This document shows, piece after piece, positions 1 through 10,823 of a stretch of 45,841 nucleotides of DNA. Position 1 is the stretch's first letter, and each line of letters starts with the position of its first letter. Under the pieces are notes generated by a model, which was not told the origin of the DNA, did not search any database, and saw only the letters and a list, made by a program, of their open reading frames with translations. The translations under genes and the position numbers were made by a program. The stretch comes from Burkholderia sp. Lineage in GTDB: Bacteria; Pseudomonadota; Gammaproteobacteria; Burkholderiales; Burkholderiaceae. The stretch covers positions 1-45,841 of the forward strand of contig JAIRVP010000057.1 of NCBI GenBank assembly GCA_031253835.1, in the 5' to 3' direction.

Positions 1-200
1 TTCACGAAATAGCCCGACTGCGGCCGGCTTTCGAGCAGCCCGCGGCTTTCCAGCAGCAGATACGCATGCAGCACGGTCGTGATGCTGATCCGGTGCTGCT
101 GGCTCGCCTGCCGCACCGAGGGCACGCGATCGCCGTGTCGATATACGCGTTGCCGGATGAGTCTCTCTATGTCGTTTGCAAATTTCTCGTAGAGCTTCAT
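1..200 (-). CDS. MocR/GntR-type regulator, N-terminal end only (partial)
   Basis: The minus-strand frame opens at an ATG at 198-200 and runs off the left edge. The 66 visible residues (MKLYEKFANDIERLI..., then SVRQASQQHRISITTVLHAY, ending SGYFV) form a GntR winged helix: the recognition-helix pattern S-V-R-x-L/A-x2 and the closing LESRGLLESRPQSGYFV wing are typical. The SGYFV ending is the form usually seen in MocR regulators, in which this DNA-binding domain is followed by a large PLP-dependent aminotransferase-like domain. That second domain lies outside the window, so the MocR assignment is from family knowledge. It is a different gene from the MocR piece at the right-hand end. Confidence 0.8.
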   Translation of the reverse strand, partial: MKLYEKFANDIERLIRQRVYRHGDRVPSVRQASQQHRISITTVLHAYLLLESRGLLESRPQSGYFV

Positions 201-462
201 CCGCCTCGCCCCGCCAGCGGTGAACCGGCCTGCGATGCGTGGGCGGCACGGCCGCGCCGACACACGAAGCCGGATAGCCGTGCGCGGGCGCGGGTGTCCC
301 GGTGCGAACCTCGTCCGTTATCGAAATTGAAGGCGGATAGCAATGCGAATCTCATCAAGACAAGGTTCGGCATCCTACTGCGTCATTTCGACGAATGTAA
401 GTGACAGTTTGGCGAGGAAACGTCAAATCCGGCGCGTGTGGTGAACAGATGCACACCCGACG

Positions 463-486
463 ACGCGGGCCTGCACGGGCCCGCGT
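463..486 (-). terminator. Inverted repeat after the 84-aa gene, possible terminator
   Basis: A perfect 9-bp inverted repeat (arms 463-471 and 478-486, ACGCGGGCC / GGCCCGCGT) lies 4 bases beyond the stop of the gene ending at 491. No clear T-run follows on the minus strand, so intrinsic termination is only possible. The rest of 201-490 holds no convincing gene; it should contain the promoter of the MocR gene. Confidence 0.4.
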
Positions 487-490
487 GCAC

Positions 491-745
491 TCACGCGTCG
501 TCGACGTTGTCCGCGTAGTGGTCGATCGCAACCTTGCACTCGTCGAACACCACCGTCAGCAGCGCGATGTCGTTCGCCTCGACCCACTTGCGGATCTGCA
601 GGAACTGGCCGGTGCCGAGATCGGCGAGGCGGCCCGGATCGTCGGTCGTCACGTCGACGGCCGCGATCGCGCGCTTGCCGTTGCCGGGCAGCGGCGCCAG
701 CGTCGCCGCGATGTCGAAGCGCCGGTACGATTTATCGATGCGCAT
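491..745 (-). CDS. Small conserved-looking hypothetical protein, 84 aa
   Basis: ATG at 743-745 is preceded by a GGGAGA ribosome binding site at good spacing. The product (MRIDKSYRRFDIAATLAPLP...) is acidic towards the C-terminus (DHYADNVDDA) and has no signal peptide or membrane segment. The middle (ADLGTGQFLQIRKWVEANDI) looks like an amphipathic alpha/beta fold. I do not recognise the family. It starts 34 bases after the DUF1269 gene on the same strand and is probably cotranscribed with it as the last gene of the psiE-like operon. Function unknown; the gene itself is well supported by its RBS and codon use. Confidence 0.7.
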   Translation of the reverse strand: MRIDKSYRRFDIAATLAPLPGNGKRAIAAVDVTTDDPGRLADLGTGQFLQIRKWVEANDIALLTVVFDECKVAIDHYADNVDDA

Positions 746-779
746 GCGGTTCTCCCGAAGCAGTTCGAAAAGGGTGGGC

Positions 780-1235
780 TCAATCGAGCGTCTGGCGGAA
801 GACCTTGCCGCCGAATCCCGTCACGACGTTGTCGACCGAGAACGGCGTGTCCTCCTTCGCCTCGACGATGACCGCGACGCTGCCGGGCGCGAGCCGCGCG
901 GCCACCGCCTCGACGAAGGTGCCGTCGAGCAGCGCATTGCCGGCCGCATCCGCGAGGATGCCGGCGCCCGCGCCCGCCGCCATGCCGGTGACCACGCCGA
1001 GCGGCCCGGCCAGCAGGCCGAGCAGGCCGCCCGCGATCGCGCCGATCACGCCGCCCTTGAACGGCCGCGATTCGGCCGCGAGCACCGCGAGCTTGCCGGC
1101 CGCGTCCTTCTCGACGACGACGCCGTTCTCGATGTGGAATCCTTCATTCTTCTCCGACAGCGCCTCGAAATCGTTCACGGCCTGATGGGCCGTGTCGACG
1201 CTGCCGAACACGGCGACGATCAGTTGCTGGGTCAT
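780..1235 (-). CDS. DUF1269-family glycine-zipper protein
   Basis: 151 aa. The N-terminal half (MTQQLIVAVFGSVDTAHQAV...) begins with a beta strand and the VFG/AxxA pattern seen in DUF1269 proteins. Residues about 60-100 form a glycine/alanine-rich hydrophobic hairpin (GGVIGAIAGGLLGLLAGPLG, then GMAAGAGAGILADAAGNALL), which may insert in a membrane. The C-terminal part (GSVAVIVEAKEDTPFSVDNV) is a second alpha/beta unit. Family members are often stress-associated in proteobacteria, but no activity is established. It sits in a minus-strand operon between the 44-aa and the 84-aa genes. Confidence 0.8.
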   Translation of the reverse strand: MTQQLIVAVFGSVDTAHQAVNDFEALSEKNEGFHIENGVVVEKDAAGKLAVLAAESRPFKGGVIGAIAGGLLGLLAGPLGVVTGMAAGAGAGILADAAGNALLDGTFVEAVAARLAPGSVAVIVEAKEDTPFSVDNVVTGFGGKVFRQTLD

Positions 1236-1304
1236 TCGACACCTCGCTCGGTTGGATAATCAGGTACAGCCGCTGCAACGCGTGCGGCATGCCGGCGTTC
1301 CCAT

Positions 1305-1439
1305 TCAGATACCGGTTGCCGCGATGCGCGCACGGGCCGCATCGGCATACCCATGCGCGGCCGCCTGCTGCAGCCCGGCGACCGACGCTGCGCGCTGCAA
1401 TTCGACGGCCTGTGTCGTTGCGACGGATTGCGGGTTCAT
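1305..1439 (-). CDS. 44-aa small protein with a strong RBS
   Basis: A short ORF, read by eye on the minus strand. ATG at 1437-1439 follows an AGGAGGT Shine-Dalgarno with 5-6 bases spacing, the best RBS in this operon. The translation starts MNPQSVATTQAVELQRAASV and ends ARARIAATGI. It is alanine/glutamine rich and predicted helical, with no membrane segment. It lies between the psiE-like gene and the DUF1269 gene and fills what would otherwise be a 258-base gap. No family recognised. Confidence 0.6.
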   Translation of the reverse strand: MNPQSVATTQAVELQRAASVAGLQQAAAHGYADAARARIAATGI

Positions 1440-1493
1440 GCAACACCTCCTGCGTAAACATGGGACGGGCGCAAGCATCGTGCCGCTTGCCGG

Positions 1494-1943
1494 TTACCTG
1501 CGTGCGTGCACGTCGTCCTCGACATCGTCGACGTCGGCCGGGAAACGATGCTGGCCGAAACTGAGGATCAGCACGCCCACCGCGAGCAGCACGATCCCGA
1601 AGGTCGTCATCAGCATCCGCTCGGGGCTGTCGGTCGCGCCGCGCAGGATCAGGTCGCGTGCGAGCGACGTCATCGCAATGAACAGAGGAAACCGCACCGG
1701 CAGCCGGCCGAGCCGCAGGTAGCGCACGTCCATTGCGAGCACTTCCAGATACAGGAACATCAGCAGCAGGTCGGTCAGCGACACCTCGCCCGCGAGCACG
1801 ACCTTCCACGCTTCCTGCGTCATCGCGAACGCGGTCGCGAGCCCGATCACGATCAGCCCGGCCAGTTCGGCCGCGTGAAGGAAGTGACCGAAACGGCGAC
1901 GGATGCGCTCGGCCGGCGAACGGGAAACGGTAGACGTATTCAA
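1494..1943 (-). CDS. psiE: PsiE-like inner-membrane protein
   Basis: 149 aa from the chosen start. Four hydrophobic segments are visible: AELAGLIVIGLATAFAM, LTDLLLMFLYLEVLAM, RFPLFIAMTSLARDLIL and MLMTTFGIVLLAVGVLIL. Between them are the charged motifs DVRYLRLGRLPVRFP and RDLILRGATD. This is the layout of the PsiE (phosphate-starvation-inducible E) family. I chose the TTG at 1941-1943 because its last two bases overlap the TGA stop of the HTH gene upstream, implying translational coupling, and because the length then matches E. coli PsiE (136 aa). A longer in-frame start at 2024 would add a low-complexity, unlikely N-terminus. The tail is acidic (DVDDVEDDVHARR). Role unknown. Confidence 0.72.
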   Translation of the reverse strand: MNTSTVSRSPAERIRRRFGHFLHAAELAGLIVIGLATAFAMTQEAWKVVLAGEVSLTDLLLMFLYLEVLAMDVRYLRLGRLPVRFPLFIAMTSLARDLILRGATDSPERMLMTTFGIVLLAVGVLILSFGQHRFPADVDDVEDDVHARR

Positions 1944-2323
1944 GGCGACAGTCGGTGTGAGGGTGCGTAAGCGGCGCCGGGCGGCGGGAAATCGGGGCAA
2001 TGCGCGGGGCAATGCACGGGGCAATGCGCAGGGTCATGCACGGCGTCGCATGCTTCCGGCGCAGGCACATGAGCCGCACCGGTCGCCTGCTCGACCGCGG
2101 ACAGCGTGCGGCGGCAGCACACGTGGAACGCATCGCCTGCATCGGTGCAGGCGACGTCGTCGTGCTCGCGGCACAGCAGCAGGCGGCAGCCGAGATACCG
2201 TTCGAGCGCGTCGATCCGGTCGCTCACCTGCGCCTCGCCGAGCTTCAGTTCGGCCGCGGCGCCGGACAGGCCGCCCTGCTCGACCACCGCGACAAATACT
2301 CGCATCGCTTCCAGCAGGTTCAT
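1940..2323 (-). CDS. LysR-type HTH-only protein (no effector domain)
   Basis: 127 aa. ATG at 2321-2323 follows a GAGGAGC RBS. Residues 1-65 are a LysR winged helix: MNLLEAMRVFVAVVEQGGLS, then GAAAELKLGEAQVSDRIDAL, then ERYLGCRLL. In normal LysR proteins about 230 more residues of a periplasmic-binding-like effector domain follow. Here the chain instead ends in a His/Cys/Pro-rich tail with repeated PAHCP/PVHCP units. The tail could bind metal, or it may be an accidental read-through of a degraded gene. The gene diverges from the DyP-encapsulin operon and its stop overlaps the start of the psiE-like gene. Confidence 0.65.
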   Translation of the reverse strand: MNLLEAMRVFVAVVEQGGLSGAAAELKLGEAQVSDRIDALERYLGCRLLLCREHDDVACTDAGDAFHVCCRRTLSAVEQATGAAHVPAPEACDAVHDPAHCPVHCPAHCPDFPPPGAAYAPSHRLSP

Positions 2324-2483
2324 GGTGACGCTCCTCGTCGGCGGCGCAGCGGGACCTAATCTACTGCACGCGGCACGCACGCTCAAGAGCACAGCGCCGC
2401 AGGCGCCAGGAGTACAGCTGCGCGGGCGCCGCGCAAAATCCGGCCCTGTTTGACGCAATCGAATGACAGATTGACGATACGTG

Positions 2484-2512
2484 TTCCAAAGACCCGCTGA
2501 AGCTGCTAGATT
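2484..2512 (+). promoter_or_regulatory. Possible sigma-70 promoter for the DyP-encapsulin operon
   Basis: TTCCAA at 2484-2489 and TAGATT at 2507-2512 are 17 bases apart, in the 376-base gap between the divergent HTH gene and the DyP gene. The -35 element is a weak match. Nothing else in this gap looks like a gene except the short ORF at 2639-2707. Confidence 0.3.
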
Positions 2513-2638
2513 GCATGCTCGACGACGTTACGCGGTGCGGGCGGGTCACGCGCCGGGCGGCCGGCCGCCGCTGCTGCGGCCCGTTGCGCGATACCCGCGC
2601 AACGTCCTTCATCCGCATGTCACAAAGAGAACAGTCGC

Positions 2639-2707
2639 ATGACACAGTTCAACCGTTCGCCTTCGCGCGCCGCGGCAGCCGCGGCCCGTCCGTCCCGACA
2701 TGACTGA
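2639..2707 (+). CDS. Possible 22-aa upstream ORF overlapping the DyP start
   Basis: ATG at 2639-2641, preceded by AAAGAGA, opens a 22-codon ORF (MTQFNRSPSRAAAAAARPSR + HD). Its stop lies inside the first codons of the DyP gene (ATGACTGA, 8-base overlap). The DyP start itself has almost no Shine-Dalgarno, so this small ORF could feed ribosomes to it by coupling. Alternatively it is chance. No similarity recognised. Confidence 0.25.
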   Translation: MTQFNRSPSRAAAAAARPSRHD

Positions 2708-3767
2708 CCGGCAGGCCGCGATGCAGACTCCTCCCCCGCTCTCCCAGGCCGTTCACAGCACGATCACGCGCAGCGCGATCTTCCTCGTGGCGACGATCAA
2801 TCCCGGTGCCGATCACGCCGACACGATTCGTTCATGGTGCGGCGACATCGCCGCGCTCGTGCGCTCGGTCGGCAAGCGCGTGCCGGGCGGCAACCTCACG
2901 TGCGTCTGCGGCTTCGGCGCCGACGCGTGGGATGCGCTGTTCGGCGATCCGCGCCCCGCGTCGCTGCATCCGTTCCGCGAATTCGGCGCCGGCCAGCGCG
3001 TCGCGGTCGCGACGCCCGGCGACATCCTGCTGCACATCCGCGCCGAAGCGATGGACCTGTGCTTCGAACTCGCGACCCAGCTGCTCGGCGCGCTCGGCGC
3101 TGCGGTGACCGTCGTCGACGAGGTGCACGGCTTCCGCAATTTCGACCAGCGCGCGATGATCGGCTTCGTCGACGGCACCGAGAACCCGGAAGGCCGCGAG
3201 GCGGTCGACTTCACGGTGATCGGCGACGAGGACGCAGCATTCACGGGCGGCAGCTACGTGATCGTGCAGAAGTACCTGCACGACATGGCCGGCTGGAACG
3301 CGCTCGCGGTGGAGACGCAGGAACGCATCATCGGCCGCACCAAGCTCGCCGACATCGAGCTCGCGCCGGACGTGAAGCCGTCGTGCTCGCACAGCTCGCT
3401 GACCACGCTCGACGAAGACGGCCAGGAAGTGAAGATCCTGCGCGACAACATGCCGTTCGGGCGCCCGGGCGCCGGCGAATTCGGCACCTATTTCATCGGC
3501 TATGCGCGCTCGCCGGCGCCGATCGAGCAAATGCTCGAGAACATGTTCGTCGGCCGCCCGCCGGGCAATTACGACCGCCTGCTCGACTACAGCCGCGCGG
3601 TCACCGGCTCGCTGTTCTTCGTGCCGTCGGCCGACCTGCTCGAAGCGCTCGCCGACCGCGCGGCGCCGGCCGCCGACGCCGCACCACCCGAATCCTCGTC
3701 GTCCGCGCCGCATCGCGACGGCTCGCTGAAAATCGGCTCGCTGAAAGGAACCCAAACCTATGAATAA
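2700..3767 (+). CDS. Dye-decolourising (DyP-type) haem peroxidase with encapsulin cargo-loading tail
   Basis: 355 aa from the ATG at 2700; an alternative ATG at 2721 would remove 7 residues, and neither has a strong RBS. The catalytic signature MIGFVDGTENPEG (GxxDG, Asp near residue 158), the haem-ligand region KPSCSHSSLTT (His near 231) and the distal Arg in ILRDNMPFG are all present, so the enzyme should be active: H2O2-dependent oxidation of dyes, phenols or other reductants. After the peroxidase fold comes a Pro/Ala/Ser-rich linker and then DGSLKIGSLKG, the classical peptide that docks DyP cargo on the inside of encapsulin shells. The gene overlaps the encapsulin gene by 8 bases (ATGAATAA). 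No signal peptide is seen, so it acts in the cytoplasm inside the nanocompartment. Confidence 0.93.
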   Translation: MTDRQAAMQTPPPLSQAVHSTITRSAIFLVATINPGADHADTIRSWCGDIAALVRSVGKRVPGGNLTCVCGFGADAWDALFGDPRPASLHPFREFGAGQRVAVATPGDILLHIRAEAMDLCFELATQLLGALGAAVTVVDEVHGFRNFDQRAMIGFVDGTENPEGREAVDFTVIGDEDAAFTGGSYVIVQKYLHDMAGWNALAVETQERIIGRTKLADIELAPDVKPSCSHSSLTTLDEDGQEVKILRDNMPFGRPGAGEFGTYFIGYARSPAPIEQMLENMFVGRPPGNYDRLLDYSRAVTGSLFFVPSADLLEALADRAAPAADAAPPESSSSAPHRDGSLKIGSLKGTQTYE

Positions 3768-4575
3768 CCTGCACCGCGAACTCGCCCCGATCTCGTCGTC
3801 CGCCTGGGAGCAGATCGAGGAGGAAGTGGCGCGCACCTTCAAGCGCTCGGTGGCCGGCCGCCGCGTCGTCGACGTCGATGGCCCCGAAGGGCCCGAACTG
3901 TCGGCCGTCGGCACCGGGCACCTGCTGGAGGTTGCCGCGCCGCGCGAGCACGTGAGCGCACGGCTGCGCGAAGTCCGCACGATCGTCGAGCTGACGGTGC
4001 CGTTCGAACTGAGCCGCGAGGCGATCGACAGCGTCGAGCGCGGCGCGCGCGACGCCGACTGGCAACCGGCGAAGGAAGCCGCGCAGCGGCTCGCGTTCGC
4101 CGAGGACAACGCGATTTTCGACGGCTACCAGGCGGCCGGCATCGTCGGCATCCGCGAAGGCACGTCGAACCGCAAGCTCACGCTGCCGGCGGACGTCAGC
4201 GCGTATCCGGACGCGATCAGCGACGCGCTCGAGGCGCTGCGCCTGGCCGGCGTCGACGGCCCGTACTCGGTCGTGCTCGGGTCGGACGCCTACACCGCGC
4301 TCAGCGAAGCGCGCGACCAGGGCTATCCGGTCCTCGGCCATATCAAACGCATCGTCAGCGGCGAGATCATCTGGGCGCCGGCGATCAGCGGCGGCTGCGT
4401 GCTGTCCATGCGCGGCGGCGACTACGAGTTGCACCTCGGGGAAGACGTATCGATCGGCTACACGAGCCATAGCGACAAGGGCGTCCGCCTGTACCTGCGC
4501 GAAACGTTAACGTTCCTGATGCTGACGAGCGAGGCATCGGTGGCCGTGGCGCCGCAGGTCGGCACGGCGGCCTGA
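3760..4575 (+). CDS. Encapsulin shell protein (family 1)
   Basis: 271 aa, the usual size of family 1 encapsulins, which have the HK97 phage-capsid fold and assemble into protein nanocompartments. The start MNNLHRELAPISSSAWEQIE and the following RTFKRSVAGRRVVDVDGPEG are close to the family N-terminus. The middle FAEDNAIFDGYQAAGIVGIR and the later ALRLAGVDGPYSVVLGSDAY plus GGCVLSMRGGDYELHLGEDV match the P- and A-domain conserved blocks. Translation is coupled to the upstream DyP gene, whose C-terminal peptide is the expected cargo tag. The shell would confine peroxidase activity. A third gene follows 108 bases downstream. Confidence 0.94.
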   Translation: MNNLHRELAPISSSAWEQIEEEVARTFKRSVAGRRVVDVDGPEGPELSAVGTGHLLEVAAPREHVSARLREVRTIVELTVPFELSREAIDSVERGARDADWQPAKEAAQRLAFAEDNAIFDGYQAAGIVGIREGTSNRKLTLPADVSAYPDAISDALEALRLAGVDGPYSVVLGSDAYTALSEARDQGYPVLGHIKRIVSGEIIWAPAISGGCVLSMRGGDYELHLGEDVSIGYTSHSDKGVRLYLRETLTFLMLTSEASVAVAPQVGTAA

Positions 4576-4683
4576 GCGCGGTTGCCCGCGCGCGATGCTC
4601 CGAACCCGGGCGTCGCGCGCGACCGGCCGCACTGCCGGCCGCATGTTCGTCGCCGATCGATCCCATCTTGCATGGAGAGAGTC

Positions 4684-4953
4684 ATGAGCGATACGAATGA
4701 TGCATTGCAGGCGCTGCAAGCGTCGGTCGACACGTTGAAGCAGACCGTCGACGCGAACGCGGGCAGCCAGGCCGGCGACACCGCCGTGCTGTTTACCGTC
4801 GTGTCGCTGATGCTGGCCGAGTTGCCGCCCGACACACGCAACCTGATCGAGGATTCGTTCTCCGTCTGGGCCAATGGTCTGCCGAATGCGGCATTGTCGA
4901 CCGACGTGAAGCAGATCGCCCGGCAGCGGCTCGCGATGAAACTCTCCGACTGA
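4684..4953 (+). CDS. 89-aa helical protein downstream of encapsulin
   Basis: ATG at 4684, preceded by GGAGAGA at good spacing. The product starts MSDTNDALQALQASVDTLKQ with a heptad pattern (L, L, V, L, V), suggesting a short coiled coil. It continues with a hydrophobic helix (DTAVLFTVVSLMLAELPPDT) and an amphipathic C-terminus ending RQRLAMKLSD. There is no cargo-loading motif (no SLxIGSLKG). I do not recognise it. Its place directly after the shell gene, on the same strand with a modest gap, suggests a role tied to the DyP compartment or to the same stress response. Confidence 0.7.
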   Translation: MSDTNDALQALQASVDTLKQTVDANAGSQAGDTAVLFTVVSLMLAELPPDTRNLIEDSFSVWANGLPNAALSTDVKQIARQRLAMKLSD

Positions 4954-5328
4954 TCGCGGTTCCCCACGGTTGCGCCATGTCCGGCCCGATCCGTGCAACC
5001 CGCCCTCTCCTTCGCCGGCCCCACGGCACGCATCGGTTGCGGTGCGTGTACGGGCGGACGTAACCGGTTCGCACACGCCACCGGTGTGCGCGTGATGCCG
5101 CGCGCCCCCCTTCGCAGCACCGTCCGACCACCCGCGCCCGGCCCCCTGCGCGCCGATGTCGCACCGCGCGCCGTTCGCGTTCCGCTTGCCCCCGCTTCCG
5201 CGCACCGCCTCCCCCGCCCGCCGCACACGCCCGCGCCACCGCGCGCGCGCCCGTCTGTACTCCTTGGCACCCGCGTACGCATCGATGTGAGGGTGCAATT
5301 CACGGCCGGTCCGGCGCGGAACTGTGTC

Positions 5329-5357
5329 TTGGATGGCTCTCGCCGATTCGCTATTTT
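5329..5357 (+). promoter_or_regulatory. Candidate sigma-70 promoter for clpG
   Basis: TTGGAT at 5329-5334 and TATTTT at 5352-5357, spacer exactly 17, in the 623-base gene-free stretch 4954-5576. It would give a 5' UTR of about 210 bases. I saw no coding signal in 4954-5576; the long frames there are Pro/Arg-rich noise. No clear CTTGAA/CCCCAT heat-shock promoter was found by eye. Confidence 0.4.
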
Positions 5358-5576
5358 GAACGCAGTCGAAGCGATGCCGTGGGCTCCTCGCAGCACTCGC
5401 GCTTCCCGCCCCGACCGCGACCGTGCGCCACGCCGGCGTGCGCTGCGCGACCGTACCGGCGCGGCACGCGCGCCGCCGCGCCGCGCGTCGTGTGTGCGCG
5501 GTCGGGACGCGCGAGCGCCGCACCGCATCGGGACTTCACCCTTCGACCCACCTTCACCGACAGGAGCCAGACCACC

Positions 5577-8417
<2,841 letters not shown>

Positions 8418-8422
8418 AAAAC

Positions 8423-8476
8423 GCGTGCCCTGCAGCCCGGGGCACGCATGACCGGCTCCGTCCACCGGACGGAGCC
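8423..8476 (+). terminator. Two consecutive hairpins between clpG and the fdhF-like gene
   Basis: The first inverted repeat is GCGTGCCC at 8423-8430 with GGGCACGC at 8440-8447, directly after the clpG stop. The second has perfect 10-bp arms 8454-8463 and 8467-8476 (GGCTCCGTCC / GGACGGAGCC) with a 3-base loop. Neither is followed by a T-run, so they may attenuate or protect the 3' end rather than terminate fully. Confidence 0.45.
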
Positions 8477-8539
8477 GCCCCACGCCGCGACATGGCGCAA
8501 CCGAGCCGCCCGCACCGGGCCCGGCTCTTGGAGATTCAC

Positions 8540-10819
8540 ATGACAAATCGACGCGAAGTGCCAGGCATCAGGAAGTACGATGGGCCCGCCGGCGGTTGGG
8601 GCGCGCTTCGCGCGACAGCCGATGCGGTGCGTACGCAGATGGAAACCATCGAGGCGCCGATCGTGCTGATGCGGACCAACCAGCCCGACGGCTTCGACTG
8701 CCCCGGCTGTGCGTGGCCGGACAAGGAACACAAGTCGACCTTCCAGTTCTGCGAGAACGGCGCGAAGGCCGTCACGTGGGAAGCGACGACCAAGCGCGTG
8801 CCGCCCGAGTTCTTCGCGGCGAACACCGTGTCGTCGCTGCTGCGCATGTCGGACTACGAACTGGAGAACATGGGCCGGCTCACGCATCCGCTCGTCTACG
8901 ACCGCGCGACCGACACGTTCCGCGCGATCGAATGGGACGACGCGTTCGCGCGCATCGGCGAAGTGCTGCGCGCACTGCCGCCCGAGCAGGTCGAGTTCTA
9001 CACGTCGGGCCGCGCGTCGAACGAAGCCGCGTACCTGTACCAGCTGTTCGCGCGCGAGCTCGGCACCAACAACTTCCCCGACTGCTCGAACATGTGCCAC
9101 GAGCCGACCAGCGTCGGCCTGCCGCAGTCGATCGGCATCGGCAAGGGCACCGTATCGCTGGAGGATTTCGACCACTGCGAGCTGATCATCTCGATCGGCC
9201 ACAACCCCGGCACCAACCACCCGCGGATGATGGGCACGCTGCACGAGTGCTCGCGCCGCAACGTGCCGATCATCGTGTTCAACCCGCTGCGCGAACGCGC
9301 GCTCGAGCGCTTCGCCGATCCACAGGACATGATCGAGATGGCGTCGTTCGGCTCGACGCGGATCGCATCGACGTACTACCAGGTCGACGCAGGCGGCGAC
9401 GCGGCCGCGCTGAAGGGCATCATGAAGGCACTGCTGCAGCTCGAGGCCGAGCGCGGCGACGTGCTCGACCGCGACTTCATCGCGCAGCACACCAACGGCT
9501 TCGACGCGTTCTCGGCCGATCTCGAAGCCACGTCGTGGGACGACATCGAACGCGCAAGCGGCCTCAGCCAGGCGCAGCTCGAACAGGTCGCGCTCGCGTA
9601 CGCGAAGTCGAACGCGACCATCATCACGTACGGGATGGGCGTCACGCAGCACAACAAGGGCACCGCGACCGTGCGCCTGATCGCCGACCTGCTGCTGATG
9701 CGCGGCAACATCGGCAAGCCCGGCGCCGGCGTGTGCCCGCTGCGCGGCCATTCGAACGTGCAGGGCAACCGCACGGTCGGCATCACCGAGAAGCCATCGG
9801 CCGAATTCCTGAAAAAGATCGAGGACGTGTGCGGCTTCACGCCGCCCGCGCATCACGGGCACGACGCCGTGCAGGCGATGCAGGCGATGATCGACGGCAC
9901 CGCGAAGGCGCTGCTGTGCCTCGGCGGCAACTTCGCGGTCGCGCTGCCCGATCCGGAGCTGTCGTTCCCCGCGATGGCGAAGCTCGACCTGAGCGTGCAT
10001 CTCGGCACGAAGCTGAACCGTTCGCACCTGCTGGTCGGCAAGGAAACCTTCCTCCTGCCGGTGCTCGGCCGCACCGAGCTCGACATGCAGGCCACCGGCC
10101 GCCAGTCGATTACCGTCGAGGATTCGATGTCGATGGTCCACGCGTCGGCCGGCAAGCTCAAGCCCGCGTCCGACCAGTTGCGCTCGGAGCCCGCGATCGT
10201 CGCGGGGATCGCGCATGCGACGCTGCCGAACAGCAAGGTCGCGTGGCTCGACCTGATCGCCGACTACGACCGCATCCGCGACCTGATCGACCGCACGGTG
10301 TCCGGCTTCGAGGCGTTCAACGAGCGCATCCGCACGCCGGGCGGCTTCCGGCTGCCGCTGCCGCCCACCGAGCGCGTGTGGCCGACGCCGACCGGCAAGG
10401 CGATGTTCTCGGTCTACAAGGGCGTGAAGGAGGACGCTGACGTGCTCGGCGCCGAGCAGGTGCTGCGGCTGATCACGCTGCGCAGCCACGACCAGTACAA
10501 CACGACGATCTACGGGCTCGACGACCGCTATCGCGGCGTGTTCGGACGGCGTGACGTGCTGTTCATGAACGCGGCCGACCTCGCGAAGTACGGGCTCGAA
10601 CACGGCGACCTCGTCGACATCGAGACGGTCGCCGCGTCGGGCCGCACGCTGCGCCTCGAGAAGATCACCGCGATCGAGTACGACATCGCGCCGGGGTCGG
10701 TCGGCGCGTACTACCCGGAAGCGAACGTGCTCGTGCCGCTCGACTACATCGACAAGGAAAGCGGCACGCCGTCGTACAAGTCGGTGCCGGTGCGCGTCGC
10801 GCGCTCGGCGGTCGTTTGA
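8540..10819 (+). CDS. FdhF/YdeP-family molybdopterin oxidoreductase, alpha subunit
   Basis: 759 aa. ATG at 8540 follows TTGGAG. Near the N-terminus is FDCPGCAWPD, the cysteine pair typical of the YdeP branch, in place of the four-Cys cluster of true formate dehydrogenases. The molybdopterin core follows: YTSGRASNEAAYLYQLFARE, then NMCHEPTSVGLPQSIGIGKG, the cofactor-contact block ISIGHNPGTNHPRMM, and GMGVTQHNKGTATVRLIADL. From about residue 635 comes the MopB-binding C-terminal barrel (LITLRSHDQYNTTIYGLDDR; VGAYYPEANVLVPLDYID). The substrate is unknown: YdeP relatives are linked to acid stress in E. coli, and formate is not established. It has no small-subunit partner here. fdhD and moco genes lie 30 kb away in this window. 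Confidence 0.88.
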   Translation: MTNRREVPGIRKYDGPAGGWGALRATADAVRTQMETIEAPIVLMRTNQPDGFDCPGCAWPDKEHKSTFQFCENGAKAVTWEATTKRVPPEFFAANTVSSLLRMSDYELENMGRLTHPLVYDRATDTFRAIEWDDAFARIGEVLRALPPEQVEFYTSGRASNEAAYLYQLFARELGTNNFPDCSNMCHEPTSVGLPQSIGIGKGTVSLEDFDHCELIISIGHNPGTNHPRMMGTLHECSRRNVPIIVFNPLRERALERFADPQDMIEMASFGSTRIASTYYQVDAGGDAAALKGIMKALLQLEAERGDVLDRDFIAQHTNGFDAFSADLEATSWDDIERASGLSQAQLEQVALAYAKSNATIITYGMGVTQHNKGTATVRLIADLLLMRGNIGKPGAGVCPLRGHSNVQGNRTVGITEKPSAEFLKKIEDVCGFTPPAHHGHDAVQAMQAMIDGTAKALLCLGGNFAVALPDPELSFPAMAKLDLSVHLGTKLNRSHLLVGKETFLLPVLGRTELDMQATGRQSITVEDSMSMVHASAGKLKPASDQLRSEPAIVAGIAHATLPNSKVAWLDLIADYDRIRDLIDRTVSGFEAFNERIRTPGGFRLPLPPTERVWPTPTGKAMFSVYKGVKEDADVLGAEQVLRLITLRSHDQYNTTIYGLDDRYRGVFGRRDVLFMNAADLAKYGLEHGDLVDIETVAASGRTLRLEKITAIEYDIAPGSVGAYYPEANVLVPLDYIDKESGTPSYKSVPVRVARSAVV

Positions 10820-10823
10820 CGAG

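Noticed and set aside
2515..2703. Plus-strand 62-codon frame before the DyP gene.
   Set aside because: No RBS, and Arg/Thr/Cys-rich composition unlike a protein; the region is better read as promoter and leader.
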